From positions 1 to 30,209 of the IMG/VR virus record IMGVR_UViG_3300044634_002097: a stretch of DNA of 30,209 nucleotides; one strand, written 5' to 3'. Made by a program: the position numbers and the translations under genes. The notes below the pieces were generated by a model. The model made no database searches. It was not told where the DNA came from and worked only from the letters and a program-made list of their open reading frames with translations. The stretch is from a virus. Every line of letters starts with the position of its first letter. Position 1 is the stretch's first letter. This document shows, piece by piece, positions 15,108 through 22,853 of this stretch.

Positions 15108-17306
15108 TTATCCTATTATTGTCCAACCCCTAGATGTTACTATTAATCTATCTGCTGCTGTCAACCCTGCTGCTCCAGTAGCTCCAGTAATATTTATAGT
15201 CTTAGCCGTAACAGTACCTTGTGCTGCCATATCATTAAACAACTGTACTAACTGAGCAGTTGACATATTGGTATAAGAAACATTTATCTGAGGAGATGAG
15301 CCTGTCCATTGTCCTGCTGATGTATTTAATAATCTAACAGATTGAACGTCAGTTTTACCAATTGATAGTGTAGAAGTTGAATTTAAACCAAGCGTTGATA
15401 ATGGAGCAGCAAAAGATATAGAAGTTAATCTATTGTTTGTATTAGCATTAGCAGCCGCTAATGGTGTAGCTGTTAAAGAACCTAGCCTGTTAAAGTTGGC
15501 TATAGTAGTTAAATTTTGACAATTTGCAAATATACCAGTCATACCAATTACAGAACTAAGTTGTGCAGCACCTGGGAAAACTACAGTTTTAAGTGAAGTA
15601 CAGTTGAAAAAAATATTATTAAAGCTAGTAGCTGCTGTAGAAACAGTATTAGGTAACGTGACTGATTGTATTAGTCTACATCTAAAAAACATACCACCAA
15701 AATTTGTGCAAGCACTCATCGATGTCGGAAGTGTTACTGATGTTAAATCGTCACAGTCTACAAATAAATCACTTACTGTTGTAACAGCATTTAATGTGGA
15801 AGGAAATGTAACAGTTTTTAAAGTTCTACACACATTAAAAGTGCTACTTAATGCAGTCAAACTTGTCATGCTTGTAGGTAGGTTTATTGCTGTTAAATTT
15901 ACACAACCGTTAAATGCAGAAGCTAAACTAGTTAATGAGTTTTGAGCACCTGGAGTCCAGTTTAATGTTTTTAATGAAACACAATTATTAAAAGTACTAG
16001 CTAGAGTTCCAATAGTTAAAGTAGAAGGTATAGTTGCCTCTTCTAATTTATAGCAGTTAACAAATGCACTACCTAAAGAAACTCCTGTAGTTGCTGTTGT
16101 AGGAAGTGTTATTTTTCTTAATGAATAACAATTTTGAAAAATAGTAGCAAATGTAGTACATGATGGTGTAGATGTAGGAAGTATGCAAGATGTTAAAGAA
16201 GAACATCCAAAAAATGTATTAGAAAAAGTACTTACATTTATATTAGATGGTAATACTATGCTTTTTAATTGAAAACAGTTAAAAAAAGATTGAGTAAAAT
16301 CATATGTACTTGTAGGTGTAGCGGTTGCTGGAAAATATACATTTTGTAAGTTAAAACACTCACTAAATATTGAAGTAAAATTTATAGAGGCTACAGTTGG
16401 TAAGCTATTAAATTTAACCCATTCTAATTGCCAACAACCTGCAAAAGCACTTGAAAAACCAGCAATATTATTAATAGAAGGTAGTGTAATATTTCTTAAA
16501 TTACGGCAGTTAAAAAAAGCGGTATTAAAATTTGTACAACTGTTCAATGATGTAGGAAAAGTAACTGTTCTTAAACTAGTACAACCACTAAATGCACTTC
16601 CTAAACCTGTAATACCAGTTGCATTAGATGGAAGTATAACCTCAAGTAAGTTAACGCAATCTTGAAAGGCACTATTTAAACTTGTTAAACTAGATGCTGA
16701 TGTAGGCATTATTATTGTCGTTAACGCATTACATCCATTTACTATATTAGTAAGATTGCCCCAAGATACGGTAGCTGGTAGTTTTATGTACTGAAGTAGG
16801 TTAAATACACTGACAGAGCCGTTATTTAAAGGAGCTGACCAAAAAGAAGGAAAAGTAGATGGCACTGTACCATTGCCGTAGTATGCCTCTAGTATCCCAC
16901 ATGATTGAGCGCTAATTGTAACTCCAGATATAGGTATTGCAGATATTTGGCAACCACTTAAAACGGAAACACCAGTTCCTGTAAAATAAACTCTAATCTT
17001 AAACGTAGTATATCCTAAAGAACAAGGAGTACCTGTCCCTGGAGTATATGTTTTTGTAGATACAGTGAAACCTGTTGTTGTTACTGTTGTAGTTGTTGCA
17101 TCTCCCCAATCAATGACTATATTCTGAGTCCCTGATGTTCTAGTAAATGCAGTTGTTATCTGACATGAAGCATCTCCTAAATCACAAATTAAAAACTGAA
17201 CCTCATTGGCAGTATCTGTAATAACTGGCCAATCTACAGGTCTTACCCAATTAGATGGACCAGATGTTCTACTAAAATAATTCTGTACAGGTAAATTAAA
17301 TGCCAT
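15108..17306 (-). CDS. BspA-type leucine-rich-repeat fibre / adhesin, receptor-binding candidate
   Basis: This is a 732-residue protein. Residues about 55-115 resemble a PKD-like domain (IDWGDATTT, then a Tyr/Thr-rich strand region). Residues about 186-602 are about 17 tandem repeats of 23-27 residues with the pattern F-x-x-C-x-x-L-x-x-[VI]-x-[LF]-P-[ST], the BspA / LRR_5 type with a conserved Cys. The C-terminus (TAQLVQLFNDMAAQ, then AADRLIVTSRGWTI) is a capping module shared with the 330-residue fibre gene nearby. BspA-like LRR proteins bind host surfaces in bacteria; in a phage appendage module this is the best candidate for receptor binding. No signal peptide is seen. The first residues (AFNLPVQNYFSRTSG) probably attach to the virion. 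Confidence 0.75.
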   Translation of the reverse strand: MAFNLPVQNYFSRTSGPSNWVRPVDWPVITDTANEVQFLICDLGDASCQITTAFTRTSGTQNIVIDWGDATTTTVTTTGFTVSTKTYTPGTGTPCSLGYTTFKIRVYFTGTGVSVLSGCQISAIPISGVTISAQSCGILEAYYGNGTVPSTFPSFWSAPLNNGSVSVFNLLQYIKLPATVSWGNLTNIVNGCNALTTIIMPTSASSLTSLNSAFQDCVNLLEVILPSNATGITGLGSAFSGCTSLRTVTFPTSLNSCTNFNTAFFNCRNLRNITLPSINNIAGFSSAFAGCWQLEWVKFNSLPTVASINFTSIFSECFNLQNVYFPATATPTSTYDFTQSFFNCFQLKSIVLPSNINVSTFSNTFFGCSSLTSCILPTSTPSCTTFATIFQNCYSLRKITLPTTATTGVSLGSAFVNCYKLEEATIPSTLTIGTLASTFNNCVSLKTLNWTPGAQNSLTSLASAFNGCVNLTAINLPTSMTSLTALSSTFNVCRTLKTVTFPSTLNAVTTVSDLFVDCDDLTSVTLPTSMSACTNFGGMFFRCRLIQSVTLPNTVSTAATSFNNIFFNCTSLKTVVFPGAAQLSSVIGMTGIFANCQNLTTIANFNRLGSLTATPLAAANANTNNRLTSISFAAPLSTLGLNSTSTLSIGKTDVQSVRLLNTSAGQWTGSSPQINVSYTNMSTAQLVQLFNDMAAQGTVTAKTINITGATGAAGLTAADRLIVTSRGWTIIG

Positions 17307-17308
17307 GA

Positions 17309-18013
17309 TTAAATGGTTGGGAATATAGTTACTTCTCCTAAGATATTACTTTGAGGAGGAAACAATGAAAAGAAAGTACAACTACCTGATGCCACAGTCA
17401 CTTGAGTTTGCATACCGCAAGTGGTTACTTCTAAATAGCTTGTGTTATCAGGTGTAAAATCAACCCTTGTATTTGTAGTTATATTGACATTTGAAAATGT
17501 ATAAGTATAAAATCCACCAGATAATACCCAACTAGCAGCAGTTAATGTCTGAGCTGTTAACTTTATAATAGATGCCCCACCACCACCACTATATTGTGGA
17601 ATATTCAACGTAGCACCTACCAAAGTAGCAGCACCACTTGTTCCCGTTGTTGTTAGTGTTAGAGTATTAGTTATTGTTTGATTAGGATAAGCTCCTGTTA
17701 TACTTATTCCTGTTCCTGCTGTTGGATTATACTGTGCAGGAATAGTAGGGAAAGATGCTAATGAGCCGTCTCCTCTAACATATTGAGATGTTGTTCCTGT
17801 AGGAATAGCATAATAAATAGCACTGTAAATTGGGATACCATTATTCCAAACTACTGATGGATTAGGATATGTTCCTGAAAGATCTCCTCCTGCAGGTCCC
17901 GTAGGAGATCCTCCGCCTCCTCCACTAATTGTTTTAATTTTACCGTCCTTACTTACAATTGTGATAGAAGACTCCCCAAAAGTATTACCGTCTTTATCTA
18001 TTTTACTAATCAT
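17309..18013 (-). CDS. Tail-fibre-like protein with GGDLSGTYPNP signature
   Basis: I place the start at the ATG at 18013, giving 234 residues (MISKIDKDGNTFG). A longer reading from TTG at 18037 would overlap the upstream gene, and the ATG lies 4 bases after that gene's stop. After a poly-Gly stretch comes AGGDLSGTYPNPSV, then QYVRGDGSLASFPTI, then GTGISITGAYPNQTI, motifs I know from tail fibres of phages of Bacteroidota. The C-terminal half is Thr/Ser-rich beta structure. It is likely a fibre shaft or a short fibre with a C-terminal head. It lies three bases before the LRR gene and may be its partner. Confidence 0.65.
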   Translation of the reverse strand: MISKIDKDGNTFGESSITIVSKDGKIKTISGGGGGSPTGPAGGDLSGTYPNPSVVWNNGIPIYSAIYYAIPTGTTSQYVRGDGSLASFPTIPAQYNPTAGTGISITGAYPNQTITNTLTLTTTGTSGAATLVGATLNIPQYSGGGGASIIKLTAQTLTAASWVLSGGFYTYTFSNVNITTNTRVDFTPDNTSYLEVTTCGMQTQVTVASGSCTFFSLFPPQSNILGEVTIFPTI

Positions 18014-18017
18014 AAGA

Positions 18018-18314
18018 TTACATTTCTGTAAGAACAATTAAATAAGTAGTTCCTGCAACAGAACTAGTTATTATTAATTTATCTTGAGGTTTTAGTGGAT
18101 ATTTTGTAGTATCAAATACAGTATCTCCAGCATCAAGATCTAATTTACATAAACTAATAGTATTTCTTGCTTCAGAATCGTATCGTTGTATATCAATAGA
18201 ATATGCGATAGAATTATTAAACATTAAAGAATCTGTTTTATAACTTTTATTCTTAAAAGCAGAAAATATTGTGTTATTTCCTACCGTTAATATTCCTTGT
18301 TTTACAACATTCAT
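18018..18314 (-). CDS. Small beta-rich virion protein
   Basis: The product has 98 residues, with YDSEARNTISLCKLDLDAGD, then DTTKYPLKPQDKL and SSVAGTTYLIVLTE. The late LDAGDTVFDTTxYPLKPxD and VAGTTY pattern is one I associate with small phage decoration or fibre-adaptor proteins; this is weak family recognition. A good Shine-Dalgarno site (AAAAGGAG) precedes the start by seven bases, inside the end of the upstream gene. The stop is followed closely by the fibre gene. Confidence 0.65.
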   Translation of the reverse strand: MNVVKQGILTVGNNTIFSAFKNKSYKTDSLMFNNSIAYSIDIQRYDSEARNTISLCKLDLDAGDTVFDTTKYPLKPQDKLIITSSVAGTTYLIVLTEM

Positions 18315-18316
18315 TA

Positions 18317-18523
18317 TTACTCTCCTTTTAGTGCTTTTAACTCTTCAAAAAAACTATTATCTTTTGTTAATTCAGTAACATATTCACGTGCTTCATTTTC
18401 TGTACCGAATATCTTAACAATAGGTTGACCACTTTCAAAGTTTCCACTATCTGTATAAACATAGTGAATAATAGTTGCATCTTCTGAATGTGCTACAATG
18501 TAGCTATCTTTTGTAATTTCCAT
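18317..18523 (-). CDS. Small hypothetical protein (68 aa)
   Basis: This is an acidic 68-residue protein (EITKDSYIVAHSEDATIIHY at the start; ENEAREYVTELTKDNSFFEE near the end). No domain is recognised. The predicted pattern is a short beta hairpin followed by a helix. It has ten bases upstream to the previous stop and two bases to the next start, so it is part of the same transcript as the fibre genes. A similar short helical C-terminus is present in the 78-residue protein encoded at 21148. Confidence 0.55.
   Translation of the reverse strand: MEITKDSYIVAHSEDATIIHYVYTDSGNFESGQPIVKIFGTENEAREYVTELTKDNSFFEELKALKGE
18322..18329 (-). promoter_or_regulatory. Strong Shine-Dalgarno site
   Basis: The minus strand reads AAAAGGAG seven bases before the ATG at 18314. 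It lies in the last codons of the upstream gene (Lys-Gly-Glu-stop). Many other starts here lack such a site, so this one is notable. Confidence 0.6.
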
Positions 18524-18533
18524 TTTATTAGAT

Positions 18534-19526
18534 TTATGATGTTGTTACCGTACAGCCTCGTGATATTAATGTTGCTTTTGCAGCATTTCCTGTTGCTGAT
18601 GGTGCTGCACCTCTTACTGTTACTGTTCTGTTGCCGTAAAATGCAGTACCTCCTGTTCCATCTAATGAAGCTAATTTTACTAATATATTGTCAACAGATG
18701 TTTGGCTTAAACCAATAGTTGAATTTGTTTGAAAATTACCACCAAGTTCTTTGATATTTGCAAAGGAAAATGTAGTTAATAAATTTGCTCCAGTTCCTGG
18801 AAATAAATTAACTGCTTGAATATATAAAGCGCCATCTAAATTGATTGAGGTCATATTGTTAGCATTGCTTTGAACAGTTTGAATATATTTCAAAGATGGC
18901 ATATTTGATGCAATTGAAAATGTAGCAGTTGGCGTTCCAATAAATTGTAAATTACCTGTAATAGTTTCTAATGAATTTAAACTATATGAAGCCGTACCGC
19001 TAATTGCAACTCCTGTACAGGCTAACAAGCTATTGGCATTTATAATAACAGAACCAGTTTGAATTGTAAAATTTGCCAAAGTTAAATTAGGGAGGTTAAT
19101 CGTTCCTGTAGATGGAAAAGAACAACTACCAATTACTTTTGCAGCTATATTATATGTAAATGTTCCACTACTTGGAAAATTAACTGCCGTATAGTAATCA
19201 TTATTATAATTCATAATAGTAATTCCCGAACCAGTTGCTAATGATATACTATTTATAGTAGCAAATTTTGTAAAAATATGCTTATAATTTTTATACAAAT
19301 TTATTGCGGTACTTTCAATAACTAAATTAATATCTTGCGGAGTTCCGCTAGAAAATTGTTGCTGAATATAAGCGTTATTTCCATTTGATGTTATATTAGC
19401 CATTTCTTGAGTGAAATAGTCTTGTTTTGCATCCAATGCTGTTTGCAAGTCTGTTTGTGTGGACAATGTACCAGTTATATCTCCCCATTCTGCGCCACCC
19501 GATGCTATATTAATTTGTGTACTCAT
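18534..19526 (-). CDS. Tail-fibre-like protein with LRR-like beta repeats
   Basis: The product has 330 residues. It starts with WGDITGTLSTQTDLQTALDA, a motif typical of fibre N-terminal parts in phages of Bacteroidota. The middle is rich in Thr, Ser, Asn and short hydrophobic strands (IIMNYNNDYY, INLPNLTLANFTI, GTPTATFSIASNMPSLKYI) that look like irregular leucine-rich or beta-helix repeats. The end (SQTSVDNILVKLASLDGTGG, AAKATLISRGCTV) matches in layout the end of the 732-residue LRR protein, so the two may share a capping or trimerisation module. It is probably a second host-binding fibre. Confidence 0.65.
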   Translation of the reverse strand: MSTQINIASGGAEWGDITGTLSTQTDLQTALDAKQDYFTQEMANITSNGNNAYIQQQFSSGTPQDINLVIESTAINLYKNYKHIFTKFATINSISLATGSGITIMNYNNDYYTAVNFPSSGTFTYNIAAKVIGSCSFPSTGTINLPNLTLANFTIQTGSVIINANSLLACTGVAISGTASYSLNSLETITGNLQFIGTPTATFSIASNMPSLKYIQTVQSNANNMTSINLDGALYIQAVNLFPGTGANLLTTFSFANIKELGGNFQTNSTIGLSQTSVDNILVKLASLDGTGGTAFYGNRTVTVRGAAPSATGNAAKATLISRGCTVTTS

Positions 19527-19541
19527 TTTAATATATTTTAA

Positions 19542-20789
19542 TTATCTACTTATTTCTTCCCAGTCTACTGAAGCATATGCTCCTAAAGTTCCTCCTATAG
19601 CATCAATAGCCATCTCAATTACTATTTCAGAAGCTACTCCTGTAAAAGTATTTCTTTCTAATTGAGTAGCAAACAGAGCTTCTTTTAATATATTAATACT
19701 TGGAGAGCCTTGATTAGATGAGTTTACATATCCTTGTGCTAATACTCTACCTCCAGCAGCAGATGTACCTGTTAAGTTATACTCAACAGAAGAATCAGCT
19801 CCAGAAGTTGCCCAAGTTCCACCAGTTATAGCAGCTGCTTGAAGAACTCTCCATGCATAGTTTTTACCATTGCCTAAACCTAATATAGAAACAGCTGTAA
19901 GAATAGCAATAGCATCTAATCTGGTAGATTTTAATCTAAATCCTACCATAGGATAAAATGTTCCTGCTACAGCAAATGTTATTGGAGCAGTGATGGGTGT
20001 ACCAATAGCTTGTTGTGCTCCTCTAAGTTCATAACCTCCTTCAGATATTACAGTAGAACAAACTTGTTTTAATGTAGCTGCTGTTGCTCCTTCTCTATTA
20101 AGTATTTCATATCTTAATGGTAAAGAAGCAGTAGTAATGTAGGTAGACGAAATTAAGTTGGCATGATTAAATCTATGACATACGATAAAGTTACCGTCTA
20201 TTACAAATCCTAATCTTACTGTTCCTTCTCCTAGCCACTCAATATCCATAAATAGAATTTGAGCTTTAGTTATATCTAAAGTTATTCCAGATGGTCCGTT
20301 ACCATCCATTGTGTCTGCATTCCAAGAAGCTTGAGGCACAGCAGTTTCTGTAACAAAACCTGTAACTGAACTTCTTTCTACAAAACTTAAAATACTATTT
20401 CTTAACTGAATGTAAATACCATTATCTGTTCCATAGTACCCAACTTTTTGTATTAAACCATCTTGAGCAGGGGCCATTACAAAGGTGTTGAACACTAATA
20501 AAGACTTACCTGGTTGATAAGAGAATACTTTAGTAGTTTCTCTTATTACTTCAGACCCAGTTGTACTAGTTACATCTAGATTTACTAATCCTTCATTTGG
20601 ACTAAACACAGCAGCACCTCCACTAGTAGTAGATGTATTCCATAATCCATTATCTCTATATCTATGAGAAGAATCAAATAGAGTTAAAGGTTGTGATACT
20701 CTTAATCTTCCAAATGCATCAGCAAGCATAGGAAGATTGGTAAGAATATTAGAGCTAGAATATCCTGATGTTGATACTATAGTAGCCAT
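19542..20789 (-). CDS. ADAFGRLRV-family virion protein
   Basis: The product has 415 residues. The N-terminal part has ADAFGRLRVSQPLTLFDS followed by a HRY and a NEGLVNLDVTS segment. I recognise ADAFGRLRVS as the start of a widely distributed virion protein family seen in large phages and in some algal viruses. The middle (MDIEWLGEGTVRLGFVIDG) and the GYELRG segment are also typical. Members are predicted beta-structured surface proteins; the role is not established to my knowledge. The gene pairs with the 114-residue gene just upstream, three bases away, a pair that I have seen in other phages. Confidence 0.65.
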   Translation of the reverse strand: MATIVSTSGYSSSNILTNLPMLADAFGRLRVSQPLTLFDSSHRYRDNGLWNTSTTSGGAAVFSPNEGLVNLDVTSTTGSEVIRETTKVFSYQPGKSLLVFNTFVMAPAQDGLIQKVGYYGTDNGIYIQLRNSILSFVERSSVTGFVTETAVPQASWNADTMDGNGPSGITLDITKAQILFMDIEWLGEGTVRLGFVIDGNFIVCHRFNHANLISSTYITTASLPLRYEILNREGATAATLKQVCSTVISEGGYELRGAQQAIGTPITAPITFAVAGTFYPMVGFRLKSTRLDAIAILTAVSILGLGNGKNYAWRVLQAAAITGGTWATSGADSSVEYNLTGTSAAGGRVLAQGYVNSSNQGSPSINILKEALFATQLERNTFTGVASEIVIEMAIDAIGGTLGAYASVDWEEISR

Positions 20790-20791
20790 TC

Positions 20792-21136
20792 TTAAGTAAG
20801 TGTGATAATAATCAATTCTGCTCCAGCAGTAGTTGTGCTATAACTTACAGCTCCTAATGTGTTATTAATTGCTCCCGCATCAAAGTTTAAAGTTTCACCT
20901 GGTTTAAGAGTAATGCCTCCAACAGTTGCATTAGCAGTACCTACACTTGCAAATGACATAGAATAAGTACCTGCTGCTATTGTTCCAGACGTACCTGAAG
21001 GACGTAAAAAAGTAGGAATTCTTTGATATCCAGTAGTAGGTGCTAATGAGTTTACTTTAACTAACAACTCTTCTTGACCTGTTACTTGTGCTTGTGTATT
21101 ATTATGACCAACTATGGCGGTTTGTAATTGTGGCAT
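20792..21136 (-). CDS. Small decoration/fibre-adaptor-like protein
   Basis: The product has 114 residues: an N-terminal helix-poor part (VTGQEELLVKVNSLAP), a SGTIAAGTYSMSF strand, and a C-terminal beta part (TLKPGETLNFDAGAINNTLG ... TAGAELIIITL). The GGxLKPGExxNFxAG...NNTLG...TxGxELLI pattern is one I associate with the small protein encoded next to ADAFGRLRV proteins. This suggests a shared function in a virion appendage. Its start follows an A/T-rich leader without a Shine-Dalgarno site. Confidence 0.6.
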   Translation of the reverse strand: MPQLQTAIVGHNNTQAQVTGQEELLVKVNSLAPTTGYQRIPTFLRPSGTSGTIAAGTYSMSFASVGTANATVGGITLKPGETLNFDAGAINNTLGAVSYSTTTAGAELIIITLT

Positions 21137-21147
21137 GATGATATATT

Positions 21148-21384
21148 TTAATTTTTAGAATAAAGTTTTGTTAACCAATCTTCTATATTATCAAATACGA
21201 TCATACTTACTTTAGTATCTTCACAACTAAATAAAAGAATTCCTTTATTAGTTCCAACTAAAGCTTGTGTTTCAGATAAAATAGAATAATCAACTAGTTC
21301 TCCAGCATTATTTTCAAATTTAGAAAATAAGTATTCACTTTCTTTAAAAGTAAATTTCTTTTTACTAATACTTAAATTTTCCAT
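21148..21384 (-). CDS. Small hypothetical protein (78 aa)
   Basis: This is a 78-residue charged protein (starts MENLSISKKKFTFKESE; contains YSILSETQALVGTNKG; ends DNIEDWLTKLYSKN). It has no Cys-rich, signal or TM feature apart from one Cys. The pattern suggests a beta sandwich core with a C-terminal helix. I do not recognise it. It sits in the appendage module with an 11-base gap to the next gene. Confidence 0.55.
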   Translation of the reverse strand: MENLSISKKKFTFKESEYLFSKFENNAGELVDYSILSETQALVGTNKGILLFSCEDTKVSMIVFDNIEDWLTKLYSKN

Positions 21385-21390
21385 AATAAA

Positions 21391-22017
21391 TTATATTAAA
21401 GTTTTTTGCGTATATGCTATTGCTCTATGCATAGTTGTGTTACTTATATTATCTGCTGCTGTATGATTCATAGCAAAAATAATATATACATCTCCGTAAG
21501 CATTAGGAAAAATTGCTCCTGATGAAGGAGTAGTAATATCAGTAGATCCTAAACTAGCTGGAGTCGGGTGAACTAAAACTTCTCCGTTTCTAAATACTAA
21601 ACTTCTAGATATTTTACCGTAAGTATCATTAGCAGTAAAATTTAGCATTGTAGCTAATAAAGCTGCTCCTGATAAACTTAAAGAAGTATTTGCGTAAATC
21701 ATAAGTTGTACTGTAGCTGATCCTGCTTTTCTATACCCTCCACATAAAATATCTAATACACAATTATTTAAATCTATAGAACCAGCTGGTATTACAAAAT
21801 GACTTGCAATTTTTATTCCTATAGGACCGCTTAATTCTGGGCTATTTAATGCAGTAGCACTTACTAAAGTAATTCCTGTATCATCGTCTTGAGGTGTATC
21901 CGTTTCTAAAGCTTTAACAATACCATATTTGTCTTTAAACGAAAGTTTATTAGTATTCTTATCAAAGAATATTTCATTAATGCCTGCTTCTTGTCCTGAT
22001 TTAACTTCGTAGTTCAT
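21391..22017 (-). CDS. Fibre-like protein
   Basis: I choose the ATG at 22017 (MNYEVKSGQEAGINEIFFDK, 208 residues). A longer version from a TTG at 22026 would overlap the upstream gene, while the ATG is two bases past its stop. The N-terminal motif EIFFDKNTNKLSFKDKYG is common in short fibre proteins. The C-terminal domain (about 60-208) is beta-rich (ATVQLMIYANTSLSLSG, YGDVYIIFAMNHTAADN) and could be a receptor-binding or decoration head. Function is inferred from location and composition. Confidence 0.6.
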   Translation of the reverse strand: MNYEVKSGQEAGINEIFFDKNTNKLSFKDKYGIVKALETDTPQDDDTGITLVSATALNSPELSGPIGIKIASHFVIPAGSIDLNNCVLDILCGGYRKAGSATVQLMIYANTSLSLSGAALLATMLNFTANDTYGKISRSLVFRNGEVLVHPTPASLGSTDITTPSSGAIFPNAYGDVYIIFAMNHTAADNISNTTMHRAIAYTQKTLI

Positions 22018-22019
22018 AA

Positions 22020-22301
22020 CTAGCAATTTAAAAGTTTTTTAATTTGATTATATGTCAAAGAGTTGTAGTCTGTTGTATTATTAGCTATATCTCTTGTATC
22101 GTAACAATTTAATATTTCTAAAGCTCTACGTTTGTTTTTAAGTTCGTCTAGTTGCTCGCAACAAGTAGCAGCTCCAAATTGTAGCGCTTGTAAATATTTA
22201 AAAACACATTGAGCAAATTCGCATTGTTTATTCCATACTAAAATGTCAAAACAAGCTTTATTTTCTCTATTGCTTTCTGATATTGTAGAAATATATTCCA
22301 C
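22020..22301 (-). CDS. Cys-rich helical protein (93 aa)
   Basis: The reading starts with GTG at 22301 and gives 93 residues; no better ATG is near. An AGGA motif lies five bases before the GTG. The product is helical and contains seven Cys (for example KACFDILVWNKQCEFAQCVF and AATCCEQLDEL). Its helix and Cys pattern resembles the last 70 residues of the 276-residue protein encoded two genes upstream. Disulfides or metal binding are possible in a virion. It is not recognised otherwise. Confidence 0.6.
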   Translation of the reverse strand: MEYISTISESNRENKACFDILVWNKQCEFAQCVFKYLQALQFGAATCCEQLDELKNKRRALEILNCYDTRDIANNTTDYNSLTYNQIKKLLNC

Positions 22302-22303
22302 TA

Positions 22304-22834
22304 TTATCCTATTTTATCAATAATTATTACTCCCATTTCTAACCATTGTACTTCTGGTTCTGTAGCAGATCCTTCTAATTTTATTATATCTCCTGGTACA
22401 AGGTCTACTTGGTAGTTTAATGCTATTCCTTCTATAGCTTCATTAATAGAAACACGAGTTGTTCTAAAAATAGGATGGTAAGTAGCATTAATTTTAAGTT
22501 TTACAATAATGTCTGCTGTTCCTCCTGGTACATCATACGCGGCTGCTTGTGCAGTGTACAATATTCTATATTTTCCCGCACCTCCTGCAGGTACTGTGTA
22601 AGTTGTACTAGGAATTGTTACTGGAGCATCTAAAGGTCCTGTAGAGCCTTCTCCTAAAACATTTTGTGCATAAAACACATTTAAAGGTCCTATACTTGGG
22701 CTAGTATATGTGTCTCCATTTGTATATAATACAGTAATATTTTGAACAACTGTATTATAAGTAATAGATACGATACCTACTCCATCATTTCCTGATAGTA
22801 GTGTTATTCCTTTACAATCTTTGCAATTGCACAT
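22304..22834 (-). CDS. Beta-rich virion appendage protein with N-terminal Cys motif
   Basis: The product has 176 residues. It starts MCNCKDCKGITLLSGNDGVG, with three Cys in the first seven residues, then a fibre-like segment (ITYNTVVQNITVLYTNGDTY). The C-terminal 120 residues (VTIPSTTYTVPAGGAGKYRI; DIIVKLKINATYHPIF; QVDLVPGDIIKLEGSA) have a pattern like C1q/TNF-type beta sandwiches seen in fibre heads. The final codons ATA GGA TAA supply a Shine-Dalgarno-like site for the next gene. Probably a head or tail fibre. Confidence 0.6.
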   Translation of the reverse strand: MCNCKDCKGITLLSGNDGVGIVSITYNTVVQNITVLYTNGDTYTSPSIGPLNVFYAQNVLGEGSTGPLDAPVTIPSTTYTVPAGGAGKYRILYTAQAAAYDVPGGTADIIVKLKINATYHPIFRTTRVSINEAIEGIALNYQVDLVPGDIIKLEGSATEPEVQWLEMGVIIIDKIG

Positions 22835-22853
22835 TGTATTTTAAATTTAGTAG

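Noticed and set aside
15604-15945. Plus-strand frame of 113 codons across the LRR region
   Set aside because: It is antisense to the leucine-rich-repeat array; the regular repeats in the minus frame explain the lack of stops.
15108-17306. Tandem DNA repeats in the LRR gene considered as a CRISPR-like array
   Set aside because: The repetition is at protein level with variable unit length and strong third-position variation; there are no identical DNA repeats with spacers.
17309-18037. TTG start at 18037 for the GGDLSGTYPNP fibre gene
   Set aside because: It would overlap the upstream gene; the ATG at 18013 gives a clean junction and a typical fibre N-terminus.
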